In this document: piece after piece, positions 30,897-41,600 of the stretch
Layout of the letters: each line of letters starts with the position of its first letter
Position numbering within the stretch: position 1 is the first letter of the stretch
Source: Flammeovirgaceae bacterium
GTDB taxonomy: Bacteria > Bacteroidota > Bacteroidia > Cytophagales > Cyclobacteriaceae
Reading direction: 5' to 3'
Assembly (NCBI GenBank): GCA_015180985.1
Contig: CP054185.1
Span: forward strand, 2,417,225 to 2,481,224
DNA length: 64,000 bases
Position numbers and translations under genes: made by a program
The notes under the pieces: model-generated
Databases searched by the model: none
Seen by the model: the letters and a program-made list of their open reading frames with translations, nothing else
Told to the model about the DNA's origin: nothing

Positions 30897-33188
30897 ATGA
30901 AACAGTATTTAAAGCATGATCCGTGGCAAATTATTGAAGAGGGGTTTAATCCGCATGTCAATAAGGTTTCTGAAAGTATCTTCAGCATTGGTAACGGGCA
31001 CATGGGCCAGCGGGGTAATTTTGAAGAAGCCTATTCAGGCGAAAGCCTGCAAGGCACCTATGTGGCTGGTGTATATTATCCTGATAAAACACGGGTAGGC
31101 TGGTGGAAGAACGGGTATCCTGAGTACTTCGCCAAAGTGTTAAATGCACCGAGATGGATTGGCATTGGGGTAAACATCGAAAAACACGAGTTGGATTTGG
31201 CAACAGCCCGCGTTGAATCATTTTATCGCATACTTGATATGCGAACAGGCTTGTTAACCCGGCAGTTTGTTGTGATGCTGCCTGACGGTAAGAAGTTGGA
31301 AGTTGAAAGCAAGCGGTTTTGCAGCATGGCCCAGGGCGAAGTGGGCGCAATTTCGTACACACTCCGGGCAGTAAACTTTTCGGGCGTGGCCCAACTTACC
31401 CTGGATGTTGATGCCGATGTAATTAATCAGGATTCAAACTACCAGGAGAAATTCTGGGATGAAGTCTCTAAAGATTCATATCACCAACGCGTTATAGTAA
31501 CCGCCCAAACAAAGAAAACACAATTTCAGGTTGCTACCGGAATGAGTTACCGGGTTCAGTCGGGCGGTAAACCTATTGAGCCACGGAACATGCAGGTTAT
31601 CCAGCGCGAGAAATACGCAGCTCATGTTTTTGAGGTTGAGCTTCAGCAGGATAAGGCCGTTACTATTTACAAATATGCGGCAGTACTATCTTCCCTTAAT
31701 CATCCGCAGGAAAAGTTAACGGAGCGGTGCCAGGCCATATTGGATGGTGCCTTGCAAGCCGGTTTTGATGACCTTTTTCAGGCCCATGCGCACACCTGGC
31801 AGCGTAAATGGGAGGAGTGTGATATTACCATTGAAGGAGACGTAGCTGCACAGCAGGGAATACGGTTTAACATTTTTCAACTAACCCAAACCTATACGGG
31901 CAACGATGAACGCCTGAATATTGGGCCTAAAGGATTTACGGGCGAGAAGTACGGAGGCAGCACATATTGGGATACCGAAGCGTATTGCATCCCCTTTTTT
32001 TTAGGAACTGCCCCGCCACGGGTTGCCCGGAATCTGTTGATATACCGGTACAAACACCTTGCCAGGGCTATTGAAAATGCGGGCAAACTGGGGTTCACAG
32101 GGGGTGCGGCACTTTATCCAATGGTAACCATGAATGGTGAGGAATGTCATAATGAATGGGAGATAACCTTTGAAGAGATTCATCGAAACGGAGCGATTGC
32201 CTATGCCATTTACGATTACGTTCGCTATACCGGTGATGAAGGCTACCTGGCCGACTATGGCCTCGAAGTTTTGATCGGGATTGCACGGTTCTGGTCGCAA
32301 CGGATTAACTGGTCGGAGGATAAAAAGAAATACGTGATGTTGGGCGTTACCGGTCCTAACGAGTATGAAAACAATGTAAACAACAACTGGTATACGAATT
32401 ATATTGCTGTTTGGACCTTGCGGTACACCATAGAGGTACTCAATCACGTTAAAGTCACGGCAGCCGACAAATGGAAGGCTCTGCAAAATAAAGTAGCATT
32501 TTCTGAAACCGCTGAACCGGCCCGATGGAATGACATTGTGGCCAATATGTATTTTCCTTACGACAAAACCAGAGAAATATTTCTTCAGCAGGATGGGTTT
32601 CTGGATAAAGAATTGATTCCGGTAAGTGCCCTTGCCGAGCAGGATCGGCCGCTTAATCAAAAATGGTCGTGGGATCGTATCCTTCGCTCGTGCTTTATTA
32701 AACAGGCCGATGTGTTGCAAGGACTGTATTTTTTTGAAGAGCAGTTTACTTTGGAAGAAATAAAACGCAATTTTGATTTCTATGAGCCGATGACTGTTCA
32801 CGAGTCTTCGCTTTCGCCATGCGTACATTCAATATTGGCTTCCCGTTTAGGTTATTATGATAAAGCGTATGAAATGTACCTCCGCACCAGCCGGCTTGAC
32901 CTTGACGATTACAACAACGACACCGAGGATGGCTGCCACATTACCAGCATGGCAGGTACATGGATGAGCATTGTAAAAGGTTTTGGCGGAATGCGGGTGC
33001 AGGATGGAAACCTTCACTTAAAACCGTTTCTCCCACAGCAGTGGAAGTCGTATTCCTTCCGGTTGGAGTTCCAAAACCGGATAATTAAAGTAACAATTAC
33101 AAAGGCAGGAACAGATGTTAAACTTATTGCGGGTAACGATTTAAGCATAATTGTTAATGGCATTGAGCGAAAACTCATGCTAAACTGA
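30897..33188 (+). CDS. GH65 disaccharide phosphorylase, maltose phosphorylase-like
   Basis: 763 residues, cytoplasmic. The inverting GH65 family phosphorolyses alpha-glucosyl disaccharides into beta-glucose 1-phosphate and glucose. Catalytic acid Glu489 lies in GVTGPNEYENNVNNNWYTN. Other hallmarks are SIGNGHMGQRGNFEE, YWDTEAYCIPFFL, EEIHRNGAIAYAI and HESSLSPCVHSILAS. With pgmB beside it and malto-oligosaccharide genes around it, maltose phosphorylase is most likely; kojibiose, nigerose or trehalose phosphorylase cannot be excluded. It is co-directional with the amylase and pgmB. Confidence 0.9.
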   Translation: MKQYLKHDPWQIIEEGFNPHVNKVSESIFSIGNGHMGQRGNFEEAYSGESLQGTYVAGVYYPDKTRVGWWKNGYPEYFAKVLNAPRWIGIGVNIEKHELDLATARVESFYRILDMRTGLLTRQFVVMLPDGKKLEVESKRFCSMAQGEVGAISYTLRAVNFSGVAQLTLDVDADVINQDSNYQEKFWDEVSKDSYHQRVIVTAQTKKTQFQVATGMSYRVQSGGKPIEPRNMQVIQREKYAAHVFEVELQQDKAVTIYKYAAVLSSLNHPQEKLTERCQAILDGALQAGFDDLFQAHAHTWQRKWEECDITIEGDVAAQQGIRFNIFQLTQTYTGNDERLNIGPKGFTGEKYGGSTYWDTEAYCIPFFLGTAPPRVARNLLIYRYKHLARAIENAGKLGFTGGAALYPMVTMNGEECHNEWEITFEEIHRNGAIAYAIYDYVRYTGDEGYLADYGLEVLIGIARFWSQRINWSEDKKKYVMLGVTGPNEYENNVNNNWYTNYIAVWTLRYTIEVLNHVKVTAADKWKALQNKVAFSETAEPARWNDIVANMYFPYDKTREIFLQQDGFLDKELIPVSALAEQDRPLNQKWSWDRILRSCFIKQADVLQGLYFFEEQFTLEEIKRNFDFYEPMTVHESSLSPCVHSILASRLGYYDKAYEMYLRTSRLDLDDYNNDTEDGCHITSMAGTWMSIVKGFGGMRVQDGNLHLKPFLPQQWKSYSFRLEFQNRIIKVTITKAGTDVKLIAGNDLSIIVNGIERKLMLN

Positions 33189-33212
33189 TTTGTGTTTAAG
33201 CCGGGCAATTTT

Positions 33213-33224
33213 GCAAACGTTTGC
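33213..33224. promoter_or_regulatory. GCAAACGTTTGC palindrome, candidate LacI operator
   Basis: A perfect 12-base inverted repeat in the 121-base gap between the GH65 gene and the susE-like start, sharing CAAACGTTTG with the site near lacI. A GTACGTTTCCG half-match follows. Confidence 0.6.
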
Positions 33225-33309
33225 GGGTACGTTTCCGAAAAAAATCGGTGTGAAATCTGTATTAATAGCCGATTAACTTTTTTATTTTTATTCAATTAAA
33301 CCTCAACCT

Positions 33310-34029
33310 ATGATAAAGTTTCTACCAAAGATTACTGCATTCTTTGTTTCTGTTGGACTCATCGTCAGCGGGTGCGACAACGGTAATGCGGATGTCACAA
33401 TTTTTGACTCACCACCGGAAGTAACCGTTAGTAAACCCAACTCGGTTACCTCTAACGTTAACTTTACAATGAAATTGCGGTTTCGTGACGGAGCCGATCC
33501 CAGCATTTCAAGTTCTCCGTTAAGTTCTGCAACGTGGGAAATTACCCTGGGTCCTACAGTTATTCAAAGCGGCTCACTTGATCTGTCAGGTGTTTTACAG
33601 GATGTGGATGTTCCGGTTACAGCCTTAGCTATTGGTACACCCTCTGATGATATCAACACCTACAACCTTTACAACTTGCGGGTAATTGCCGAGGACCAGA
33701 ATGCCAACAAGGATACCGTAGATGTTCCATTCCGCGTGGTTGGAACCGTTGGTATTATTGGTGATGCTACCCCCGGTGGTTGGGGAGCAAGCACCGCAAT
33801 GACGCGCGATGCATCAGACCCTGATTTGTACAAAATTACCAACGTTGTTCTCACCTCCGGTGAGGCAAAGTTTCGCGCAGATAACTTCTGGGGAATTAAC
33901 TGGGGTGCGGCTGCCTTTCCAAGCGGCACCGGTACATTTAATGGTGCAAATATTTCGGGTATTACACCGGGCACCTACGATGTTACCCTTAATGTCTCTA
34001 CAGGTGCTTACAATTTTGTGAAAAAGTAA
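33310..34029 (+). CDS. SusE/SusF-like outer-membrane starch-binding lipoprotein
   Basis: 239 residues. Signal with lipobox IVSGC, so a surface lipoprotein. An N-terminal SusE-type immunoglobulin-like domain (about 30-140, ITLGPTVIQSGSLDL) precedes a carbohydrate-binding domain (about 145-239: VGIIGDATPGGWGASTAMTRD, KFRADNFWGINWG and GTYDVTLNVSTGAYNFVKK), a pattern seen in SusE/SusF proteins. It should hold alpha-glucan at the cell surface for SusC/D. The AAACCTCAACCT leader before the ATG resembles that in the island boundary repeat. It is shorter than classical SusE, with one binding module. Confidence 0.8.
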   Translation: MIKFLPKITAFFVSVGLIVSGCDNGNADVTIFDSPPEVTVSKPNSVTSNVNFTMKLRFRDGADPSISSSPLSSATWEITLGPTVIQSGSLDLSGVLQDVDVPVTALAIGTPSDDINTYNLYNLRVIAEDQNANKDTVDVPFRVVGTVGIIGDATPGGWGASTAMTRDASDPDLYKITNVVLTSGEAKFRADNFWGINWGAAAFPSGTGTFNGANISGITPGTYDVTLNVSTGAYNFVKK

Positions 34030-34051
34030 TTAGCCTAACCAAACCCTACTT

Positions 34052-37033
34052 ATGATAAAGTTTTACCAGTCCATACGCTGTTGCCTGGTTGTTATGATGG
34101 CAGCGGCATCAGTCAGTGCATTTGCACAACGAATAAACGTAACGGGACGTGTCACCTCATCCGATGATGGCTCCGCGCTACCGGGAGTTAATATTTTAGA
34201 AAAAGGAACCAACAACGGAACAATAACCAATGCCAATGGTGACTTCTCCATATCAGTTGCCGAGAACGCCACCCTTGTTGTTTCTTTTGTTGGTTATGCC
34301 ACTCAGGAAGTAGCAGTAGGTGCTCAAAGTGTAATTAATATCTCATTGAATGCTGATATTACAGCGCTGGAGGAGGTAGTAGTAATAGGTTATGGTTCGC
34401 AGGAACGCAAAGAGATTAATAGTGCAGTTGCCAGCGTTTCTGCCAAAGATTTTAACCGCGGTAACGTTACAAGCCCCACGCAATTGTTAACCGGAAAAGT
34501 GGCCGGCTTGTCCGTTTCGAGGGCCGGTGGCGATCCGAACCAGGCACAAACCCTTCGGTTACGGGGTATTACCACGTTTGGTGCGAACTCCGAACCACTT
34601 ATTGTTATTGACGGTATAGTCGGTGCGAGCCTGGATAACGTTGATCCTAATGACATTGCTTCAATTGATGTTTTGAAGGATGGTTCAGCGGCCGCCATCT
34701 ACGGTACACGAGGTTCCAGCGGTGTAATCATGATTACAACCAAATCGGGTAAAGCAGGCCGGGGTAACTATACCAATGTAGAATACAATGGATTTGTTTC
34801 CGTTGATAACGTAGCCAACAAAATAACGGTTTTAGGCCCATCCGAATTTGTTGCCCGGGGCGGCCAGGATTTCGGTTCACAAACCAATTGGTTTAATGAA
34901 TTAACCCAAACCGGGTATTCCTATACCAACAACTTAACGGTTTCGGGTGGTACCAATGCCGGTACAACCTATTCGGCTTCCGTAAATTATCGGAATAACG
35001 ATGGCATTGTAAAGGGGGTTAACTTTCAGCGGTGGAATACCCGATTGGCACTTGGGCAGGAAGCTATGAATGGCAAATTGCGATTTAATTTTGCAGTTGC
35101 CTATAACGACAGAAAGCAAGAAAGTATTAACATGGCCGCTTTCCGGTATGCCGTTATTTATAACCCGACAGCACCTATTTTTGATAATGATGAAACGGAT
35201 GTTGATGGGGGCTATTTTCAGCGCGACCTGTTTGATTTCTTTAACCCAATTGCATTAAGCAGGCAGCAGCAGTTTGTTGGTGAGCGAAAAAATACGCTGC
35301 TAAATTATAGCGCAGAATATGACATAATTCAGGATCTTACCGCTAAAATCAATTTTGCCCAGACTCGCGAAACTGGTTTAGATGGTGCCTTCTGGAGTAT
35401 CTATGACAAGGCCGAAGGTGCAGGAACCCATGGTTCGGCAAGGCGCAGTACCTACGATAATACGAATGACCTGTTGGAGTTTACCCTCAAGTACAACCGC
35501 AAATTCGGCACCGATTTGAATAGTGAATTCTTGTTGGGTACGGCCTCGCAGAAGAGAACCTTCGAAGGGTATGCTGTTCGCGTAAAACAGTTTTTGTATG
35601 ACTACACCTCGTTCTACAACCTCTCATTCGCTTCCAATCGCGAAGGGGTTAACACAGAAGCTTCAGGCTACCGTTCGGAGGACGTACTTTTATCAACTTT
35701 CGGTAGAGCAAACTTTAATTATAAAAATACCTACTTCTTCTCAGCAACGGTTCGGGCCGAATCGTTTAGTGGATTTGGTGAGAATGAAAAGACCGGTATT
35801 TTTCCGGCAGCCAGTGCCGGTGTTCAACTCAGCGAGTTATTTGATTTAGGCCCTGTAAGTAACCTGAAGTTCCGGCTATCGTACGGTGTTACAGGTGCCT
35901 TGCCTCCCTTCTCCGATTTAGCGCTCCCTGTACTTGTTCCTGGAGGTACGGTTGATTTTGACGGAGACCCCTCTACTGATGATGACCAGTTTGTTATCGC
36001 CAACCAGGCCCGCGATCCCAACCCGACTTTAAAATGGGAGGAAAAGACAGAAATTAACGTGGGTGTTGATTTTGGTTTCTTCGGCAACCGCCTTACCGGT
36101 GCTATTGAGTACTACACCAGAAACATCGATGATCTGCTGTTTTCTGTTTCCATCCCAACCGGGGCGCCCAATCCGTTTGACCCAAGTCAACCGGCTAACG
36201 TAGCAGGTAATGCCTGGGCTAATATCGGGCAGATTAAATCAGCGGGTTTTGAGTTCACAGCATCGTATAACGACATACCCATTGGTCCGGTAAAATGGAC
36301 GCCCAGCCTGAACTTTACTATTTATGACAAACCGGTTATCGAATCGTTTAGCGTAGGCGACTTGGGTTTTGGTGAGATTCGCCTTGCAACTCCAGGTTCG
36401 CCCGGACAGAACAACAACGAAATTATACGAAACATTGCCGGCCGGCCACTGGGCGATATGTACGGACCGGTATTCCGTGGGATTGATGAAAATGGCAACT
36501 ATGTGTTAAGCACCACCGACCCTGATGAGTTTGTAGTGGTAGGTAATGGTTTGCCCGATGGTGAATTTGGGTTTACCAACACGTTTACGTATAAAAACTG
36601 GGATTTAAACTTCCTGCTGCGGGGTGTATTTGGTCACGATTTGTATAACTCGTACAGAGGATTCTATGAAAACCGCGATGCGGCCTCCAATACATGGAAC
36701 AGCGTTGTAACCGATAAAACCCCGTTTGTTACCCAATCACCTACCTTCAGTTCGCTGTTTGTTGAGGATGCTACTTACCTGCGGCTGGATAACGCAACTA
36801 TCGGGTACAACTTGTCAGCTAAAAACCCTGTCTTTTCAAGAGCCAGAATCTACCTGAGCGGGCAGAATTTGTTTACCATTACTGACTACACCGGAATTGA
36901 CCCTGAGGTACGTTATTTTGACACAGAAAACGGTAACACGTTCACCACTAACCTTGCCCCAGGGTTAGAACGCAGGAATACCTACTTTACCACCCGAACC
37001 TTTACATTTGGAGTTACATTGACCTTAAAATAA
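34052..37033 (+). CDS. susC: SusC-type TonB-dependent outer-membrane transporter
   Basis: 993 residues. Signal peptide (1-25, FAQ end), carboxypeptidase-regulatory-like domain (about 28-110, INVTGRVTSSDDGSALPGVNILEKGTNNGT), EEVVVIGYGSQERKEI junction, plug (about 120-240, containing SIDVLKDGSAAAIYG), then the large barrel ending RTFTFGVTLTLK. It imports oligosaccharides through the outer membrane with TonB energy. The gene is 22 bases after susE-like and eight before susD, an obligate pair. Surface loops include Asp/Gly-rich stretches. Confidence 0.95.
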   Translation: MIKFYQSIRCCLVVMMAAASVSAFAQRINVTGRVTSSDDGSALPGVNILEKGTNNGTITNANGDFSISVAENATLVVSFVGYATQEVAVGAQSVINISLNADITALEEVVVIGYGSQERKEINSAVASVSAKDFNRGNVTSPTQLLTGKVAGLSVSRAGGDPNQAQTLRLRGITTFGANSEPLIVIDGIVGASLDNVDPNDIASIDVLKDGSAAAIYGTRGSSGVIMITTKSGKAGRGNYTNVEYNGFVSVDNVANKITVLGPSEFVARGGQDFGSQTNWFNELTQTGYSYTNNLTVSGGTNAGTTYSASVNYRNNDGIVKGVNFQRWNTRLALGQEAMNGKLRFNFAVAYNDRKQESINMAAFRYAVIYNPTAPIFDNDETDVDGGYFQRDLFDFFNPIALSRQQQFVGERKNTLLNYSAEYDIIQDLTAKINFAQTRETGLDGAFWSIYDKAEGAGTHGSARRSTYDNTNDLLEFTLKYNRKFGTDLNSEFLLGTASQKRTFEGYAVRVKQFLYDYTSFYNLSFASNREGVNTEASGYRSEDVLLSTFGRANFNYKNTYFFSATVRAESFSGFGENEKTGIFPAASAGVQLSELFDLGPVSNLKFRLSYGVTGALPPFSDLALPVLVPGGTVDFDGDPSTDDDQFVIANQARDPNPTLKWEEKTEINVGVDFGFFGNRLTGAIEYYTRNIDDLLFSVSIPTGAPNPFDPSQPANVAGNAWANIGQIKSAGFEFTASYNDIPIGPVKWTPSLNFTIYDKPVIESFSVGDLGFGEIRLATPGSPGQNNNEIIRNIAGRPLGDMYGPVFRGIDENGNYVLSTTDPDEFVVVGNGLPDGEFGFTNTFTYKNWDLNFLLRGVFGHDLYNSYRGFYENRDAASNTWNSVVTDKTPFVTQSPTFSSLFVEDATYLRLDNATIGYNLSAKNPVFSRARIYLSGQNLFTITDYTGIDPEVRYFDTENGNTFTTNLAPGLERRNTYFTTRTFTFGVTLTLK

Positions 37034-37040
37034 TACACCG

Positions 37041-38534
37041 ATGAACAGCAGAATAATTAAAATACTGACAACGGCCATTGTGCTGGTAGCATTAGGTGCC
37101 TGCGAGGCCCCCGATCAGGAGTTGTTTAGTGTTATACCAAAGGAAATTCAGGATAATACTACTGATCCTACTGCTTTGAAGGCGATTGCTCAAAGCGCTT
37201 ACGTTCCGCTGATCGGAACCTGGGGTGGTCACAATTCACTGTGGTCAATGCACGAGGTTTCTTCCGATGAGATGGTTATCGCCCAAAAGGGTGCTGACTG
37301 GGAAGATGGCGGGCAATGGATCCGTATGCACCGCCACCAGTTTAATCCAAGTGAACAATCCATTGGTAACGGCTGGAATTATTGTTATTCCGCAATTGGC
37401 CAACTCAATAACCTGTTGAAAACGTATGGAAGCAACCCGTTGTTGCGTTCTGAACTGGAGTGCGTTCGGGCCTTGGTTTATTTGTGGCTAATTGATGCTT
37501 ATGGTAATGTGCCCATTGTTACTGAAACTTCAACCGATCCAACTCCGCCAACCAATACAAGGCAAGAAGTTTTTAATTTCATTGAAACGAGTATTCTTGA
37601 TAATATCGATAACCTCCGTCAGGAGAAGACTTACGCATCAATGAACTACTATGTTGCCCAAACGATACTGGCCAAGTTATACCTGAATGCGCAGGTTTAT
37701 ACCGGCACCGCTAAGTTTACAGAAGCCGCAGCAGCCGCAAATGAAGTCATCACCAGCGGGTTGTACTCATTAGAAGCGAATTATCTCGATAATTTTAAAA
37801 CGAATAACTCGGGTTCTAATGAGAACATATTTGTTATCAACTATGATGAAAATAACGGAGGTGGATTTAACCTTGGTCAAATGACAGGGCATTACCTTAC
37901 CCAGCAGACATTTAACTTACAGCAGCAACCCTGGAATGGGTACGCCACCCTTGAAGATTTTTATAATTCTTATGCATCAAATGATACGCGCAGAGGCAGT
38001 TTTCTGGTAGGACCTCAGTTTTCGTCCACCGGTGTTCGTTTGAAGGATTTAAGCGCTGAACCAGGTGATCCGGATGGCCAGGATCTGACCTTTACTCCTG
38101 AAATCAATGAGTTGGCGCCCAACAGTTTTCGGCAGGCGGGTGCACGGGTTGGCAAGTGGGAGTTCCGCCTGGGTGCTGGCCCCAACTTAAGCAATGATTT
38201 TCCGATTTTCCGTTATTCTGATGTATTGCTGATGCGTGCAGAAGCCCTGTGGAGGTTGAATCCTGCCAGTACAGAAGCGCTTAATCTGGTAAACCAGGTA
38301 CGGGCCCGTGCGCAAATTAACCCACTGGGTGCTTTAACGGCTGATGACCTGCTTGCTGAACGTGGCCGGGAAATGTTTGCTGAAGGCTACAGACGCTCCG
38401 ACCTTATTCGCTTCGGGAAGTTTAATGATGCATGGTGGGAGAAACCCGCTTCAGCGGCATTCAGGAATTTATTCCCGATACCACAAGGACAACTCCTGGT
38501 TAACCCTGACCTTGTACAAAATCCCGGGTATTGA
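37041..38534 (+). CDS. susD: SusD/RagB-type glycan-binding lipoprotein
   Basis: 497 residues. Signal with lipobox ALGAC; the mature protein is the lid for SusC. Family features are helical TPR-like repeats (SAIGQLNNLLKTYG, ECVRALVYLWLIDAYGNVPIVTETS, YVAQTILAKLYLNAQVYTG) and the C-terminal DVLLMRAEALWRLN and ERGREMFAEGYRRSDLIRFGKF block. It binds the alpha-glucan oligosaccharide at the cell surface. The gene ends the SusECD set and is followed by a terminator within 30 bases. Confidence 0.95.
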   Translation: MNSRIIKILTTAIVLVALGACEAPDQELFSVIPKEIQDNTTDPTALKAIAQSAYVPLIGTWGGHNSLWSMHEVSSDEMVIAQKGADWEDGGQWIRMHRHQFNPSEQSIGNGWNYCYSAIGQLNNLLKTYGSNPLLRSELECVRALVYLWLIDAYGNVPIVTETSTDPTPPTNTRQEVFNFIETSILDNIDNLRQEKTYASMNYYVAQTILAKLYLNAQVYTGTAKFTEAAAAANEVITSGLYSLEANYLDNFKTNNSGSNENIFVINYDENNGGGFNLGQMTGHYLTQQTFNLQQQPWNGYATLEDFYNSYASNDTRRGSFLVGPQFSSTGVRLKDLSAEPGDPDGQDLTFTPEINELAPNSFRQAGARVGKWEFRLGAGPNLSNDFPIFRYSDVLLMRAEALWRLNPASTEALNLVNQVRARAQINPLGALTADDLLAERGREMFAEGYRRSDLIRFGKFNDAWWEKPASAAFRNLFPIPQGQLLVNPDLVQNPGY

Positions 38535-38561
38535 TTTCATAGGTTATAACTATTTGTTTCG

Positions 38562-38594
38562 AAGAAAGCGTCAAATTCTGACGCTTTCTTGTTT
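38562..38594 (+). terminator. Terminator after susD
   Basis: AAGAAAGCGTCA (38562-38573) pairs fully with TGACGCTTTCTT (38579-38590) around a five-base loop, followed by GTTTT. Confidence 0.85.
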
Positions 38595-38626
38595 TATTGT
38601 ACATTAGTTAGCTAATTGGTGAAACT

Positions 38627-41600
38627 GTGTGGAGGTATTCTTTTGTTCTTCTTTCTCTTCTTTTAAGCTGCAATCGTGATAAGCACCAAGCAGGTTTTGT
38701 ATTGATGCTGCCTGCTGATACCGGGGTAGATTTTGAAAACAGGCTTACATTCACCGAAGCGTTCAATTGTTATACCTATCGAAATTTTTACAACGGTGCA
38801 GGGGTTGCTATAGGTGATATTAATAATGACGGCCTGGCTGATATCTACTTTAGTGGTAACCAGGTTAACAACAAGTTGTATTTAAATAAAGGCAATTTTC
38901 AGTTTGAAGATATAACCGTAAAAGCAGGCGTGGCCTGTGAAAATGTCTGGTCAACCGGAGTAAGTATGGCTGACGTAAATGCAGATGGCTGGCTTGATAT
39001 TTTTGTATGTAAGTCGGGCCCGCCATTGGGGGGTGTCCGCCATAATGAGTTGTTCATTAATAATGGCGATTTAACTTTTACAGAGCGTTCTGCCGAATGG
39101 GGTGTGGCCGATGAAGGCCTTTCAATTCACGCTGTTTTTTTTGATTATGATAAAGATGGTGATCTGGATTTTTATCTATTGAATAATTCCAATCGCGCTG
39201 TGGGTATTTTCGATCTGAACATCGGGCAACGCAGCATTCGCGATCCCTTCGGGGGAAATAAACTTTACCGAAATGAAGGCAGTAAATTTACCGATGTAAG
39301 CGAACAGGCGGGTATTTATGGCAGCGCCATCGGCTTTGGTTTAGGGGTTACCGTTGCAGATGTTAATCGGGATGATTGGCAGGACATATTCGTAAGCAAT
39401 GATTTTTTTGAGCGCGACTATCTGTACATCAATAACCGCGATGGCACTTTTAGTGAAATGCTTGAGGAATGTATTAACGAAATAAGCCTGGGCTCAATGG
39501 GGGCTGATATTGCCGACCTGAATAATGACGGGTATCCTGAAATTTATGTTACCGAAATGCTGCCCGAAAAAATGGAGCGTAGAAAATCAACGGCTTTATT
39601 TGAAGATTGGAATAAATACGAAGCTAATCTTAACAATGGGTATTACAGGCAATTTAGCCGTAATGTGCTTCAGCTAAATAACGGACCCTTGCCCGAACAG
39701 CCCAATAGGGTGGTATTTAGTGAAATTGGCCGCTTTGCCGGTGTGGCTGCAACCGACTGGAGTTGGGGTGCGCTTATTTTTGATTACAACAATGATGGCC
39801 TTAAAGACATCTTTGTTGCTAATGGTATTCCTCGCGACTTGACCGACCAGGATTACATCGCTTTTGATGCCGCTGCTATGCTTCAACAGTTCCATCCTGA
39901 CAAGGATAGCCTGTTGCTTACTAAACTAATCAACCTGATTCCCTCCACACCGGTATCAAACTATTTGTTTAAGAATAACGGAGAACTCCGGTTTGTTAAT
40001 ACTGCTCGTGCATCTGATGTCGGCAAGCCTGGATTTTCTAATGGCGCTGCATATGGCGACCTGGATAATGATGGCGACCTGGACTTGGTTGTAAACAACA
40101 TTAATGAGGCAGCCGGTGTTTACAGGAATATGTCAAGAGAGTCGGACTTAAAAAGTTCAAACTTTATAATCCTGAACTTTTCAGGTTCGGCCGGCAACAC
40201 AAAATCCTTTGGTGCCAGGGCCGCTGTTTATTGTGCTGATTTAACCTTGCATGCCGAACATTCTCCTGTTAAAGGTTACATGTCATCCGTAGACCAACGC
40301 CTTCACTTTGGTTTGGGTGAGCGTACCCGGGTGGATTCAATAGTTATTTCCTGGCCTAATGGTGGTAAATCAACTCTACGGAATGTGCCCGCTAACCAGT
40401 TTTTAAATTTAAACGAGCCGGGTCCATCACCAACTGAATTTCAAAGGATAAACGAAAATGTGAAACCAATTTTCAGGGAAGTAATTTTTTCTTCAATTAA
40501 TTTTAAACATGTTGGCAATTCGTTTAATGATTTTAACAGGCATCCGATGCTGTTTGAAATGATGAGCAACGAAGGTCAACAGTTGGTTGTGTTCGATTTC
40601 AACGATGATGGACTGGATGATATTTTGATTGGCGGTTCGGCCGGCTTCGTTACTCACCTGTGGCTTCAGCAACCCAATGGTAATTTCAAAGAGTTGCGTC
40701 CTTTCGGAAAGGAATCACTTTTAGAATGCAAGGATATTGTTATTGACGATTTTAATTCCGATGGGTTACCCGATGTGTACCTTGCTGCAGGTGGTAGTCA
40801 GTTTTCAAATCAGGCGCCACAGTATCGTGATAAGCTCTATATTAATCAGGGTGATGTGAGGTTTGTGGAGGCACCACGAATACTGTCCAGCGGTGATAAA
40901 CCTGAAAGCACTTCGTTTACTTTTGCCATTGATTATGATAGAGATGGGATTGCTGATCTGGTTACCGGTGAGCGCCTTAAGCCCTTTCAATACGGTTTGC
41001 CTGCAGACGCCAGGTTATTAAAAGGTAATGGCGATGGTACCTTTAATGATGTTACAGACCGGATTGCTCCGGATTTAAAAAGTTGCGGCTTGCTCCGAAG
41101 CGGTGCATCGTTCGATTTTGATAAGGATGGTGATGAGGACATAGCCATAACAGGGGAATGGATGGGATTAACTGTTTTACGAAATGACAAGGATGTATTT
41201 ACTGATGTTTCTGTTCAACTTGGTCTGAAAGCCTCAACTGGTTTGTGGAATACCCTAACGGTTACGGATGTAAACAATGACGGATTTCCGGATCTCATTG
41301 CTGGTAATCAGGGTCTGAACTCAGCTTTTTCCGCTTCCCCTGAAAAGCCCCTTACCATGTATGTGCACGATTTTGATGGAAATGGCAGCCTTGAGCAGAT
41401 TATTTGTGTGCACGTTAATGGTAAGGACTATCCGCTAGCCATGTGGTCAACTTTGGTCAAACAGATTCCATCAGTTAAAAAAATCATACAACGGCACCAT
41501 GAGTATAAGGATAAATCGATTCAGGAAATTTTTGAACGCAATGTGTTGAATGCGGCTACAAAGCTGGAAGTCACCGAACTAAGCAGCATGGTTTACCTGA

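Noticed and set aside
32001-32828. 275-codon minus-strand frame inside the GH65 gene
   Set aside because: It is fully antisense to a conserved catalytic region, with low-quality composition and no family resemblance.
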